8,618 bases of DNA from an uncultured Shinella sp. (GCA_946481465.1 CAMLOC010000110.1:1-8618); one strand, 5' to 3'. Positions 1 through 6,764 are shown, numbered from the stretch's first letter. Translations and numbers: made by a program. The notes: generated from the letters alone by a model not told the origin.

Positions 1-459
1 CCGGCGCGCATCTGCTGGGTCGGCCTCGGCGACCGTCATCGCCTCGGCCTTGCCTTCAACGAGATGGTGAAGAACGGCGAGCTGAAAGCCCCCGTCGTCA
101 TCGGCCGCGACCACCTCGATTCGGGCTCCGTCGCCTCGCCGAACCGCGAGACCGAAGCCATGAAGGACGGGTCTGACGCCGTGTCCGACTGGCCGCTGCT
201 CAATGCCCTCCTCAACACCGCCTCGGGCGCGACCTGGGTGTCGCTCCACCATGGCGGCGGCGTCGGCATGGGCTTCTCGCAGCATTCGGGCGTCGTCATC
301 TGCTGCGACGGCACGGATGAAGCCGCCGAGCGCGTCGGCCGCGTCCTGTGGAACGACCCGGCGACCGGCGTCATGCGCCACGCCGACGCGGGCTACGACA
401 TCGCGCTCGACTGCGCCCGCGAAAAGGGCCTGCGCCTGCCGGGCATCCTCGGCAACTGA
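1..459 (+). CDS. hutU: Urocanate hydratase (urocanase), C-terminal part, 5' truncated by window edge
   Basis: Urocanase is a cytosolic enzyme of histidine breakdown that uses tightly bound NAD+ to hydrate urocanate to imidazolonepropionate. The reading frame is open from base 1 and ends at TGA 457-459, leaving 152 residues of a protein usually about 557 long. The visible part begins [12 protein letters not shown] and carries the near-invariant family blocks [49 protein letters not shown] and [16 protein letters not shown]. Aligned from the C-terminus, the Cys at 13-15 falls at about residue 410, which is the active-site cysteine position in Pseudomonas putida urocanase. The third Gly of HHGGG falls at about 492, a known NAD-contact position. 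Nothing is missing from the portion seen. The downstream membrane gene and hutD lie on the same strand and probably in the same operon. The start and upstream neighbours are outside the window. Confidence 0.97.
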   Translation, partial: PARICWVGLGDRHRLGLAFNEMVKNGELKAPVVIGRDHLDSGSVASPNRETEAMKDGSDAVSDWPLLNALLNTASGATWVSLHHGGGVGMGFSQHSGVVICCDGTDEAAERVGRVLWNDPATGVMRHADAGYDIALDCAREKGLRLPGILGN

Positions 460-469
460 TCGAACCATC

Positions 470-492
470 GGGGCGGCATTCCATGCCGCCCC
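470..492 (+). promoter_or_regulatory. Perfect intercistronic hairpin between hutU and the transporter gene
   Basis: The arms GGGGCGGCAT (470-479) and ATGCCGCCCC (483-492) pair perfectly over 10 bp around a 3-base loop. The sequence that follows (ATTCCATTCG) is not a real T-run, so this is not a textbook terminator. It sits 11 bases after the hutU stop and 30 bases before the next start, which leaves no room for a separate promoter after it. A partial terminator, attenuator or mRNA-stabilising 3' end for the hutU message is the likely role; this is inference. Confidence 0.6.
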
Positions 493-509
493 ATTCCATT
501 CGTACCTAC

Positions 510-517
510 GGGGGAGG
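510..517 (+). promoter_or_regulatory. Strong Shine-Dalgarno for the YjiH-family gene
   Basis: GGGGGAGG lies 5 bases ahead of the ATG at 523 and is close to a full anti-16S match. It fixes that start and suggests the membrane protein is translated independently of hutU despite the short gap. Confidence 0.8.
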
Positions 518-522
518 ATCCC

Positions 523-1848
523 ATGACAGACATCACCAGCCAGCAGGGCGGCTCGCGCGCCGGCGCCGGCCTCAAGCTCGTTCTCTTCAGCTTCATCGGC
601 ATCTTCCTCTTCTTCGTTCCCGTGACGATCGCCGAGAAATCCACGATCCTGCTGGACCACGCGGCAACGGCGCTGGCGACACAACTTCGCCCCGTCGCCA
701 TCGCCTTCGTCATGGCCCTGATCGCCTACGGCGCTATCGGCCCCTTCATCCGGGGCACCTGGAACAGGAACCTCACCGACACGATCTTCTCGATCTTGCG
801 GGTGCTGGGCCTCGTGCTCGCCGGCATGTATCTCGCCGGCATCGGGCCGGAGAGCTTCTTCACGCCGGACATGCTGCCCTTCCTGTTCGACAAGCTCGTG
901 CTCTCCGTCGGCCTGATCGTGCCGATCGGCGCGCTGGCGCTCGCCTTCCTCATCGGTTACGGCCTGCTGGAATTCACCGGCGTTCTCGTGCAGCCCGTCA
1001 TGCGGCCGATCTGGCGCACGCCCGGCTGGTCGGCGATCGACGCCGTCGCCTCCTTCGTCGGCAGCTATTCGCTCGCCCTTCTCATCACCGACCGCGTCTT
1101 CAAGGAAGGCAAGTACACGGTCCGCGAAGCGGTCATCATCGCCACCGGCTTTTCCACCGTTTCCGCCACCTTCATGATCATCGTCGCCAAGACGCTCGGC
1201 CTGATGGGCAACTGGAACCTCTATTTCTGGACGACCTTCGTCGTCACCTTCGTGGTTTCCGCCATCACCGCCCGTCTCTGGCCGATTGCCGGCAAGGACC
1301 ATCCGGCCGATCGCGACCAGCCGCTTCCTGCCGGAAAATCCCGCATGCGGACGGCGATCGACGTCGGCCTGGACCAGGCACAGGCGGCGCCCGCCCTGCC
1401 CTCCCTGCTGCGCGATACCTTCATCGACGGCCTGCGCATGGCCTCGCTGATCCTGCCGAGCATCATGGCGGTCGGCCTGCTGGGCCTGCTTGCAGCGAAG
1501 TACACGCCGATCTTCGATGTGCTCGGCCTCGCCCTCTATCCCTTCACCTGGATCGCCCGGTTCGCCGATCCCATGCTTGCGGCGAAGTCGCTGGCCTCGG
1601 GCCTGGCGGAAATGTTCCTGCCGGCCATTCTGCTGAAGGATGCGGATATCGCGCTGAAATTCGTCGCCGCGGTCGTCTCGGTCAGCCAGGTCCTGTTCCT
1701 GTCGGCCTCGATCCCCTGCGTTCTGGCGACCTCGATACCGCTCTCCTTCCGCGACCTGATCGTCATCTGGTACATCCGCACGGCGCTCAGCATCCTCGTC
1801 ACGGCACCGATCGCCTGGCTCGCCATCTCCATGGGCTGGCTCGCCTGA
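523..1848 (+). CDS. YjiH-family integral membrane protein (nucleoside-recognition/Gate domain); candidate hut transporter
   Basis: This is a 441-residue polytopic inner-membrane protein. The N-terminal block (LFSFIGIFLFFVPV, then AEKSTILLDH) and the central block at about residues 168-218 (GWSAIDAVASFVGSYS, LITDRVFKEGKYTVREA, IIATGFSTVSATF) are characteristic of the YjiH family, which contains nucleoside-recognition/Gate-type domains. I count roughly nine to eleven hydrophobic segments, including about 18-36, 57-75, 88-107, 125-149, 233-252, 307-326, 388-410 and 419-440. A hydrophilic loop at about 254-295 separates two halves. The length is normal for the family. The start follows a strong ribosome binding site, and the stop overlaps the hutD start by one base. 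Substrate is not known for this family. Lying between hutU and hutD, it may move histidine, urocanate or a breakdown product, which is inferred from context only. A regulatory or sensory membrane role is an alternative. Confidence 0.9.
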   Translation: MTDITSQQGGSRAGAGLKLVLFSFIGIFLFFVPVTIAEKSTILLDHAATALATQLRPVAIAFVMALIAYGAIGPFIRGTWNRNLTDTIFSILRVLGLVLAGMYLAGIGPESFFTPDMLPFLFDKLVLSVGLIVPIGALALAFLIGYGLLEFTGVLVQPVMRPIWRTPGWSAIDAVASFVGSYSLALLITDRVFKEGKYTVREAVIIATGFSTVSATFMIIVAKTLGLMGNWNLYFWTTFVVTFVVSAITARLWPIAGKDHPADRDQPLPAGKSRMRTAIDVGLDQAQAAPALPSLLRDTFIDGLRMASLILPSIMAVGLLGLLAAKYTPIFDVLGLALYPFTWIARFADPMLAAKSLASGLAEMFLPAILLKDADIALKFVAAVVSVSQVLFLSASIPCVLATSIPLSFRDLIVIWYIRTALSILVTAPIAWLAISMGWLA

Positions 1849-2426
1849 TGGTGCGTCTCTACCGCAACGCCGATCATCGCCGCATGCCGTGGAAGAACGG
1901 CGGCGGCGAGACGGTCGAGGTGATCGTCCATCCGGAAGGCGCGAGCCTTTCGGATTTCGGCTGGCGCGTCAGCATGGCGCGCGTGGCGGGCGACGGGCCG
2001 TTCTCGGTCTTCCCCGGCATCGACCGCACGCTGGCCGTGCTTTCGGGCGACGGCATGGCGCTGTCGATCGAAGGGCTCGGCGAGAGGCTGCTGACGCCCG
2101 CCTCCGCGCCGCTGGCCTTCCCGGCAGATGCGCCGACGACGGCGCGCCTCACGGGCGGGCCGATCACCGACCTCAACGTGATGACCCGGCGCGGCGCCTT
2201 CCGGCACAGGCTGACGCATCACGTCGCCCGTGGCGCGCTGGCGCTGCCGGAGGTGGCGGGCGAGCGCCTGCTGCTGGCGCCGGAACCGCTCGGCGTTTCC
2301 ACGCCGGACGGGCTCGTCGGGCTCCAGCCGCTCGACGCGCTCGTGCTGGAGGGCGCGCCGGCGGCAGAGGTCGTGCCGGCCGGCGAGCAAGCGGCCTTCT
2401 ATCTGGTGGAAATCATCCGGGACTGA
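1848..2426 (+). CDS. hutD: HutD family protein
   Basis: This 192-residue protein has a cupin-like fold by family knowledge. Hallmark HutD blocks are visible: MPWKNGGGETVEV near residues 13-25, FGWRVSMARVAGDGPFSVFPG at about 37-57, then IDRTLAVLSGDGM, and TGGPITDLNVMTRRG in the middle. The length is typical. Its ATG overlaps the TGA of the upstream membrane gene (TGATG, 1846-1850), and no good ribosome binding site precedes it, so translation is probably coupled to that gene. HutD is conserved in hut operons but its biochemical role is not settled. Work in Pseudomonas fluorescens suggested that it limits hut expression, perhaps by binding a pathway intermediate such as formylglutamate. There is no signal peptide or membrane segment, so it should be cytosolic. 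No terminator-like structure directly follows, so read-through into the aldo/keto reductase is possible. Confidence 0.95.
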   Translation: MVRLYRNADHRRMPWKNGGGETVEVIVHPEGASLSDFGWRVSMARVAGDGPFSVFPGIDRTLAVLSGDGMALSIEGLGERLLTPASAPLAFPADAPTTARLTGGPITDLNVMTRRGAFRHRLTHHVARGALALPEVAGERLLLAPEPLGVSTPDGLVGLQPLDALVLEGAPAAEVVPAGEQAAFYLVEIIRD

Positions 2427-2439
2427 CCCCTTGATTTCC

Positions 2440-2467
2440 TTGTCCGCCCCGTAGCGGAGTGCTACCT
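2440..2467 (+). promoter_or_regulatory. Possible promoter with two overlapping inverted repeats in its spacer
   Basis: TTGTCC (2440-2445) and CTACCT (2462-2467), 16 bases apart, resemble the alphaproteobacterial -35/-10 pattern, with the -10 degenerate. Between and across them lie two short perfect dyads: TCCGC (2443-2447) with GCGGA (2454-2458), and GTAGC (2451-2455) with GCTAC (2461-2465). They overlap and exclude each other as hairpins. Dyads in a promoter spacer suggest an operator, but the regulator is unknown, and with dyads this short in GC-rich DNA the call is tentative. Confidence 0.35.
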
Positions 2468-2502
2468 CCCGACACCTTCGCTCATCAAGCATTTGTCGGG
2501 AG
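2466..2502 (+). promoter_or_regulatory. 9-bp inverted repeat whose right arm overlaps the reductase ribosome binding site
   Basis: CTCCCGACA (2466-2474) and TGTCGGGAG (2494-2502) are perfect inverted repeats around a 19-base loop. The right arm contains GGGAG (2498-2502), the Shine-Dalgarno of the ATG at 2511. If the left arm is transcribed, the hairpin would hide the ribosome binding site. If transcription starts near 2474, as the proposed promoter would imply, the dyad would act only as a DNA operator. The structure is plain in the sequence; its use is inference. Confidence 0.5.
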
Positions 2503-2510
2503 AAATTTTC

Positions 2511-3497
2511 ATGAGACATCGCAAATTCGGCCGCACGGGTTTCACCACCACGGATATCGGCTTCGGCGCCTGGCAGATCGGCGGCGCCTGGGGTGATGTC
2601 AGCGAGGCGGACGGCCGCGCCGCTCTCAACGCCGCGCTCGACGCCGGCATGTCCTTCATCGACACCGCCGACGTCTATGGCGACGGCCGCTCGGAAAAGA
2701 TCATCGCCGACGTCCTGAAGGATCGCGGCGGCCAGCGCCCGATGGTGGCCACCAAGGCCGGGCGCCGGCTTTCCCCGCATGTCGCCGACGGCTACACCAA
2801 GGAAAACCTCGAAGGCTTCATCGACCGCAGCCTGAAGAACCTCGGCGTCGAGCGCCTCGACCTCGTGCAGCTTCATTGCCCGCCGACGGAGGTCTACTAC
2901 CGGCCGGAGGTCTTCCACGCGCTGGAAGAGATCAAGGCCGCCGGCAAGATCGCCAATTACGGCGTCAGCGTCGAGAAGGTCGAGGAGGCGCTGAAGGCGA
3001 TCGAATATCCCGGCGTCACCAGCGTGCAGATCATCTACAACATGTTCCGCCAGCGCCCGGCGCAGCTCTTCTTCAAGGAAGCCGCCCGTCGCCAGGTCGC
3101 CGTCATCGCCCGCGTGCCGCTGGCAAGCGGCCTGCTCTCGGGCAAGATCACGCGGGACACCGCGTTCGCCGCCGACGACCACCGCAACTTCAACCGCCAG
3201 GGCGATGCCTTCGATGTCGGCGAGACCTTTGCCGGCGTGCCCTTCGAGACCGGCCTCCAGGCCGTCGAGGAGATCCGCGCGCTGGTGCCGGCCGGCACCG
3301 CCATGGCTGCCTTCGCGCTGCGCTGGATCCTGATGGCCGATGCGGTCAGCGTCGTCATCCCGGGCGCGCGCAACGCCGCCCAGGCCGAGGCGAATGCCCG
3401 GGCCGCAAGCCTGCCGGCGCTTTCGGACGAGGTGATGGAAGCGGCGCGCGAGGTCTATTACCGGCTCGTCGCGCCGCATGTGCACGACCGCTGGTAG
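2511..3497 (+). CDS. Aldo/keto reductase
   Basis: This is a 328-residue NAD(P)H-dependent oxidoreductase of the aldo/keto reductase superfamily, a TIM barrel that reduces aldehydes or ketones in the cytosol. It opens with the usual hairpin (MRHRKFGRTGFTTTDIGFG). The catalytic tetrad appears complete: Asp51 and Tyr56 in DTADVYGDGRSE, Lys82 in VATKAG, and His122 in LVQLHCPP. Late barrel segments include VIARVPLASGLLSGKI and the cofactor-binding AFALRWILM...VSVVIPGARNAAQAEAN. Substrate cannot be read from the sequence. The frame could begin at TTG 2493, but ATG 2511 is preferred: GGGAGA at 2498-2503 is 7 bases ahead of it, and the ATG start matches the family N-terminus. It follows hutD by 84 bases on the same strand, with possible promoter and operator elements between, so it may be a separate unit rather than part of hut metabolism. 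Confidence 0.95.
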   Translation: MRHRKFGRTGFTTTDIGFGAWQIGGAWGDVSEADGRAALNAALDAGMSFIDTADVYGDGRSEKIIADVLKDRGGQRPMVATKAGRRLSPHVADGYTKENLEGFIDRSLKNLGVERLDLVQLHCPPTEVYYRPEVFHALEEIKAAGKIANYGVSVEKVEEALKAIEYPGVTSVQIIYNMFRQRPAQLFFKEAARRQVAVIARVPLASGLLSGKITRDTAFAADDHRNFNRQGDAFDVGETFAGVPFETGLQAVEEIRALVPAGTAMAAFALRWILMADAVSVVIPGARNAAQAEANARAASLPALSDEVMEAAREVYYRLVAPHVHDRW

Positions 3498-3526
3498 GCC
3501 GCTGCACTTCCCGCATTTGCATACGA

Positions 3527-3558
3527 AACGGGCGCCTCAAGGGCGCCCGTTCTGTTTT
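3527..3558 (+). terminator. Rho-independent terminator between convergent genes
   Basis: AACGGGCGCC (3527-3536) pairs perfectly with GGCGCCCGTT (3542-3551) around the loop TCAAG, and CTGTTTT follows (3552-3558). It lies 29 bases after the aldo/keto reductase stop and suits plus-strand termination. Read on the minus strand the hairpin is followed by the weaker TTTCG, so partial termination of secDF transcripts is also plausible. The T-tract touches the complement of the secDF stop codon (3558-3560). Confidence 0.85.
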
Positions 3559-6095
3559 CAAGCCTCGCTTGCCGGCGTCGTCGCCGACCCCGCCACCCGG
3601 GTGGTGTCGCGGTCCTTCCACCAGCGGCTGAGGAAGAGCAGGATCGGGCCGCCGATATAGATCGACGAGGTCGTCGCGACGATCACGCCGAACAGCATCG
3701 GCCAGGCGAAGGGCTTGACCGTGTCGCCGCCCCAGATCGCCATCGGCAGCAGCGAGACCGCCACGGCGACCGAGGTGAAGATGCATCGCATGATCACCTG
3801 GTTGATCGACAGGTCGATCAGGTCCGAGAACGGCATCGACTTGTACTTGCGCAGGTTCTCGCGCATGCGGTCGTAGACGACGACCTTGTCGTTGACCGAG
3901 TAGCCGATCAGCGTCAGCACGGCGGCGATGGCCGTCAGGTTGAAGTCGATCTGCATCAGCGAGAAGAAGCCGATCATCTTGGTGATGTCCAGGAGCAGCG
4001 TCGCGATGGCGCCCACGGCGAAGTGCCATTCGAAACGCCACCAGATGTAGATCAGGATCGCCAGCATGCCGAGGCCGACGGCAAGGAAGCCGGAGCGGGC
4101 AAGCTCGGTCGAAACCGTCGGGCCGACCACTTCTGTGCGCTCGAAGCTGGCGTCCGTGATCACTTCGGCCACGCCGTCGCGGATCTTCTGGAGCGCTGCG
4201 GTCTGCGCCTCTTCGCCGCCCGGCTGGCGCTGGACGCGCACGAGGACGGACGTGCCCTGGCCGAATTCCTGCAAGGCCACTTCACCGAGATTGAGGCCCT
4301 CCATCTTCTCGCGCAACGGGGCAAGGTTGATCGGCGTCTTCGACGTCGCCTCGACCTGGATGCCGCCGACGAAGTCGATGCCGTAGTTAAGGCCCGGCGT
4401 GAAGAACAGGATGACCGAGCTGATCGAGATGAAGGCCGACATGCCGATCGCGATATAGCGGCCGCGCATGAAGGAGAAGCTGGGGATCGCCCAGACCTGG
4501 CCGAAGATCGAATGGATGTCGATCTTCTTCATCTTGCGGCGGATGACCACCTCGCGCATCAGCAGGCGCACGAAGGTGATGGAGGTGAACATCGAGATCG
4601 CAAGGCCGATGATCATGGTGATGGCGAAGCCGCGCACCGGGCCGGAGCCGAACATGAAGAGCAGGATCATGCCGACCATGGTCGTCATGTTGCCGTCGAC
4701 GATGGTGGCGTAGGCCTTGTTGAAGCCGACGTCGAGCGCCTTCATGGCCCCCGCTCCCGCCGCCGTCTCTTCGCGGATACGGGCGTTGATCAAGATGTTG
4801 GCGTCGACGGCCATGCCGATGCCGAGGATGATGCCGGCGATGCCGGGCAGGGTCAGCGTCGAGCCGAGAAGGCCGAGAAGGCCGATCGTCAGCACGGTGT
4901 GCAGCACGAGGCCGAGATTGGCGATGAGGCCCCAGGAGCCGTAGAGCACCTGCATCAGCACGACGACGGCGGCAAGGCCGGCAAGACCCGTATAGAGGCC
5001 CATGCGGATCGAGTCGGAGCCGAGGTTCGGGCCGACGGTGCGCTCCTCGATGATGGTGAGCGGGGCCGGCAGCGCGCCGGAGCGCAGCAGCGCGGAAAGA
5101 ACGGTCGCTTCCTGCGGGTTGAAGTTGCCGGAGATCTGGCCCTGGCCGCCGATGATCGGCTCGCGGATGACCGGCGCCGTCAGCACCTTGCCATCGAGGA
5201 CGATGGCGAAGGGCTTTCCGACATTGGCCTGGGTGATCTCCGCGAACTGGCGGGCGCCGGTCGAATCGAAGCTGAACGAGACGATCGGCTCGTTCGTGCG
5301 CTGGTCGAAGCCGGCCTTGGCATCCGCAAGGCGATCGCCCGAAATGGCGACGCGCTCTTCCACGGCATATTTGCCGGGATCGTTGGCGCCGGGCAGGATC
5401 ATCACGCCGCGCGGGGCGACGCCGTTCGGATCCACGGTCTGGTCGACCATGTGGAAGCTCATCTGCGCGGTCGAGCCGAGCAGCTGGCGCAGGCGCGTCG
5501 GGTCCTGCAGGCCGGGGAGCTGGACGAGGATGCGGTCGCCGCCGACGCGCTGGATGAGCGGCTCGGCGACGCCGACCTGGTCGACGCGGCGGCGGATGAT
5601 CTCGAGGCTCTGCTCGACGGCGGCCGACATGCGCTCGTTGATGCCGGCTTCCGTCAGCGTGACGTTGATCAGGTTGCCGCTGGAGGCCACATCGATATCG
5701 GCGCTGCCGGCGGAAAAGCCGAGCGTCGTCGTCGGCGTCGCGAGCTTGCGCACTTCCGGCAGGATCTTGTCGAGCGTCGCCTGGTCGGGCAGCGTGATCG
5801 TCAGCGTCGTGCCGTTGAGGCGGGCGGCCGAGGCGCGCTCGCCGGCGGTGCGCAGGATCGCGCGCGTATCGTTCAGCAGCACGTCCATGCGCGCCTTGCG
5901 CAGCGCGGCCGCGTCGACCTCCAGCACGAGGTGCGAGCCACCCTTCAGGTCGAGGCCGAGGGTGACGGGATTGGCGGGCAGGTAACTCCCGAATTTGGCT
6001 TGCTGTTCAGGCGTCAGCACGTTGGGCACGGCCGCGAGCACCCCGAAGAGGATGACCGCGATATAGACCAACAATGCCCATTTGGAGGTTTTCAT
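3558..6095 (-). CDS. secDF: Fused protein translocase subunit SecDF
   Basis: An 845-residue inner-membrane protein joining SecD and SecF in one chain. With SecYEG it uses the proton gradient to pull exported proteins across the membrane. Residues about 7-25 form TM1, and GLDLKGG at 47-53 opens the large periplasmic head (to about 340). TVGPNLGSDSIRMG (353-366) leads into the SecD membrane bundle, with Asp431 in GMAVDANILI. The SecF half begins near 540, with YGIDFVGG at 571-578, a smaller periplasmic domain at about 580-665, and GYSVNDKVVVYDRMREN at 731-747 (Asp736). Asp431, Asp736 and Arg770 correspond approximately to the proton-path residues known from Thermus SecDF. The frame runs up to a GTG at 6197, but ATG 6095 gives the expected MKTSKWALLVY start and the added 34 residues look non-conserved. 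The ribosome binding site is weak (GGAAC). No yajC is adjacent. Confidence 0.97.
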   Translation of the reverse strand: MKTSKWALLVYIAVILFGVLAAVPNVLTPEQQAKFGSYLPANPVTLGLDLKGGSHLVLEVDAAALRKARMDVLLNDTRAILRTAGERASAARLNGTTLTITLPDQATLDKILPEVRKLATPTTTLGFSAGSADIDVASSGNLINVTLTEAGINERMSAAVEQSLEIIRRRVDQVGVAEPLIQRVGGDRILVQLPGLQDPTRLRQLLGSTAQMSFHMVDQTVDPNGVAPRGVMILPGANDPGKYAVEERVAISGDRLADAKAGFDQRTNEPIVSFSFDSTGARQFAEITQANVGKPFAIVLDGKVLTAPVIREPIIGGQGQISGNFNPQEATVLSALLRSGALPAPLTIIEERTVGPNLGSDSIRMGLYTGLAGLAAVVVLMQVLYGSWGLIANLGLVLHTVLTIGLLGLLGSTLTLPGIAGIILGIGMAVDANILINARIREETAAGAGAMKALDVGFNKAYATIVDGNMTTMVGMILLFMFGSGPVRGFAITMIIGLAISMFTSITFVRLLMREVVIRRKMKKIDIHSIFGQVWAIPSFSFMRGRYIAIGMSAFISISSVILFFTPGLNYGIDFVGGIQVEATSKTPINLAPLREKMEGLNLGEVALQEFGQGTSVLVRVQRQPGGEEAQTAALQKIRDGVAEVITDASFERTEVVGPTVSTELARSGFLAVGLGMLAILIYIWWRFEWHFAVGAIATLLLDITKMIGFFSLMQIDFNLTAIAAVLTLIGYSVNDKVVVYDRMRENLRKYKSMPFSDLIDLSINQVIMRCIFTSVAVAVSLLPMAIWGGDTVKPFAWPMLFGVIVATTSSIYIGGPILLFLSRWWKDRDTTRVAGSATTPASEA

Positions 6096-6203
6096 GGGTT
6101 TGTTCCATCTAGACTGCCGGACGGGCGCGACATGAAGTCGGCGCCGTCCGCGGGATTCGGAATTTCGAACGAATGGCGCGGCGCTCAGGGACGCCACAGG
6201 GCC
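6096..6203 (-). promoter_or_regulatory. secDF leader with an imperfect hairpin
   Basis: This 108-base gap lies between the small membrane-protein gene and secDF. It contains an imperfect hairpin: CGGACGG (6118-6124) with CCGTCCG (6144-6150), a 3x3 mismatch, an inner 3-bp stem (6128-6130 with 6138-6140) and a 7-base loop. No T-run follows on the minus strand, so it is not a terminator. I see no convincing promoter hexamers. It may be a 5' UTR structure or an RNA-processing site. Confidence 0.35.
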
Positions 6204-6626
6204 TCAGGCGGCGAGAGCCGGAGGCGCGCGGCTGCGGAAGGACGCGGGCCCCAGGCGCAGGGGCGCCGCATCGTCGGCAGCAAGGAAGACCACCGCGACG
6301 GCGGTCTCGAAAGGATAGAGCACGACACCGGCGCCGGCAACGAGCGCCTTGCCGGCGGCGTCGCCCTCCGGCAGGCCGCTCTTGGCCTTGGCGACGCGCC
6401 GCTCCGCATGGCCGCTCGCCGGGAACCACAGGTCGTCGCCGGCGGCCGAGAGCGGCGACGGCGCGACCCCGCCCGCGGCGGTGGCCGGCGGCGGATGGCC
6501 GCTGCCTGCGGCGCTGTCGGGCAGGGAAAATTGCGAGAGGAACAGGGTGACGAGCAGCACGAGGAAGCCGAGGGGCGCAAAACCCCGCTCCCGGATCGTC
6601 GCTTCTCTACCGGTCCTCAACGTCAT
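6204..6626 (-). CDS. Unrecognised small single-pass membrane protein, 140 residues
   Basis: I do not recognise this family. The N-terminus (MTLRTGREATIRERG) is basic and is followed by one hydrophobic segment at about residues 16-34 (FAPLGFLVLLVTLFLSQFSL). That predicts an inner-membrane anchor with the C-terminal part outside, or an uncleaved signal; there is no lipobox Cys. A Pro/Ala/Gly-rich linker (about 36-60) precedes a small C-terminal region containing DDLWFPASGHAERRVAKAKSGLPEGDAAGKALVAGAG and LYPFETAVAVVFLAADD. Codons are strongly G/C at the third position, unlike the alternative frames, which supports a real gene. The start at ATG 6626 is chosen because it puts the anchor at the N-terminus; a longer form from 6716 would add 30 residues of unlikely sequence. 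It sits between the YhaN-like ATPase gene and secDF on the same strand. It occupies the place where a yajC might be expected but lacks recognisable YajC motifs. Confidence 0.65.
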   Translation of the reverse strand: MTLRTGREATIRERGFAPLGFLVLLVTLFLSQFSLPDSAAGSGHPPPATAAGGVAPSPLSAAGDDLWFPASGHAERRVAKAKSGLPEGDAAGKALVAGAGVVLYPFETAVAVVFLAADDAAPLRLGPASFRSRAPPALAA

Positions 6627-6657
6627 ATCCGTCCGTTTCTTCAGGGCGGGGCGCCGC

Positions 6658-6673
6658 GCGAAGCAGGCTTCGC
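6658..6673. repeat. Perfect short palindrome upstream of the small membrane-protein gene
   Basis: GCGAAGC (6658-6664) and GCTTCGC (6667-6673) are perfect inverted repeats separated by AG; as RNA this is a 6-bp stem with a 4-base loop. It lies 31 bases upstream of the ATG at 6626, probably in the 5' UTR. The rest of the 138-base gap (6627-6764) holds CTTGAC on the minus strand (6722-6717), a good -35 match, but the sequence 17 bases further on (TTCTTG) is a poor -10, so I do not call a promoter. No terminator follows the ATPase gene. Confidence 0.4.
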
Positions 6674-6764
6674 AGCAATGCCGATGGTGCGCCAAGAACC
6701 ACTTACCACCGGCCAAGTCAAGTTTCGGCCCCGACGCCTGCCTTCCTCCCTGACGTTTCAGCCC

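Noticed and set aside
36..374. Minus-strand open frame opposite hutU
   Set aside because: It lies entirely antisense to the strongly conserved urocanase C-terminus and has no recognisable features.
348..1847. Upstream extension of the hutD frame through the transporter gene
   Set aside because: Only the part from ATG 1848 matches HutD. The preceding 500 codons are out-of-frame translation of hutU and the membrane protein.
2493..2510. TTG start at 2493 for the aldo/keto reductase
   Set aside because: It would place the Shine-Dalgarno-like GGGAG inside the coding sequence. ATG 2511 has correct spacing and matches the family N-terminus.
1536..3485. A 649-codon minus-strand open frame opposite the transporter, hutD and the aldo/keto reductase
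   Set aside because: The composition (His/Asp/Arg-rich) is that of an antisense shadow, and it spans genes whose families are certain on the other strand.
6096..6197. GTG start at 6197 adding 34 residues to SecDF
   Set aside because: The extra residues are Arg/Ser-rich with no family resemblance and would sit in front of the normal first membrane segment. They also cover the leader hairpin.
6693..6722. Promoter for the small membrane-protein gene, with CTTGAC as -35
   Set aside because: The -35 is good, but the hexamer 17 bases downstream (TTCTTG) matches the -10 consensus at only one position.
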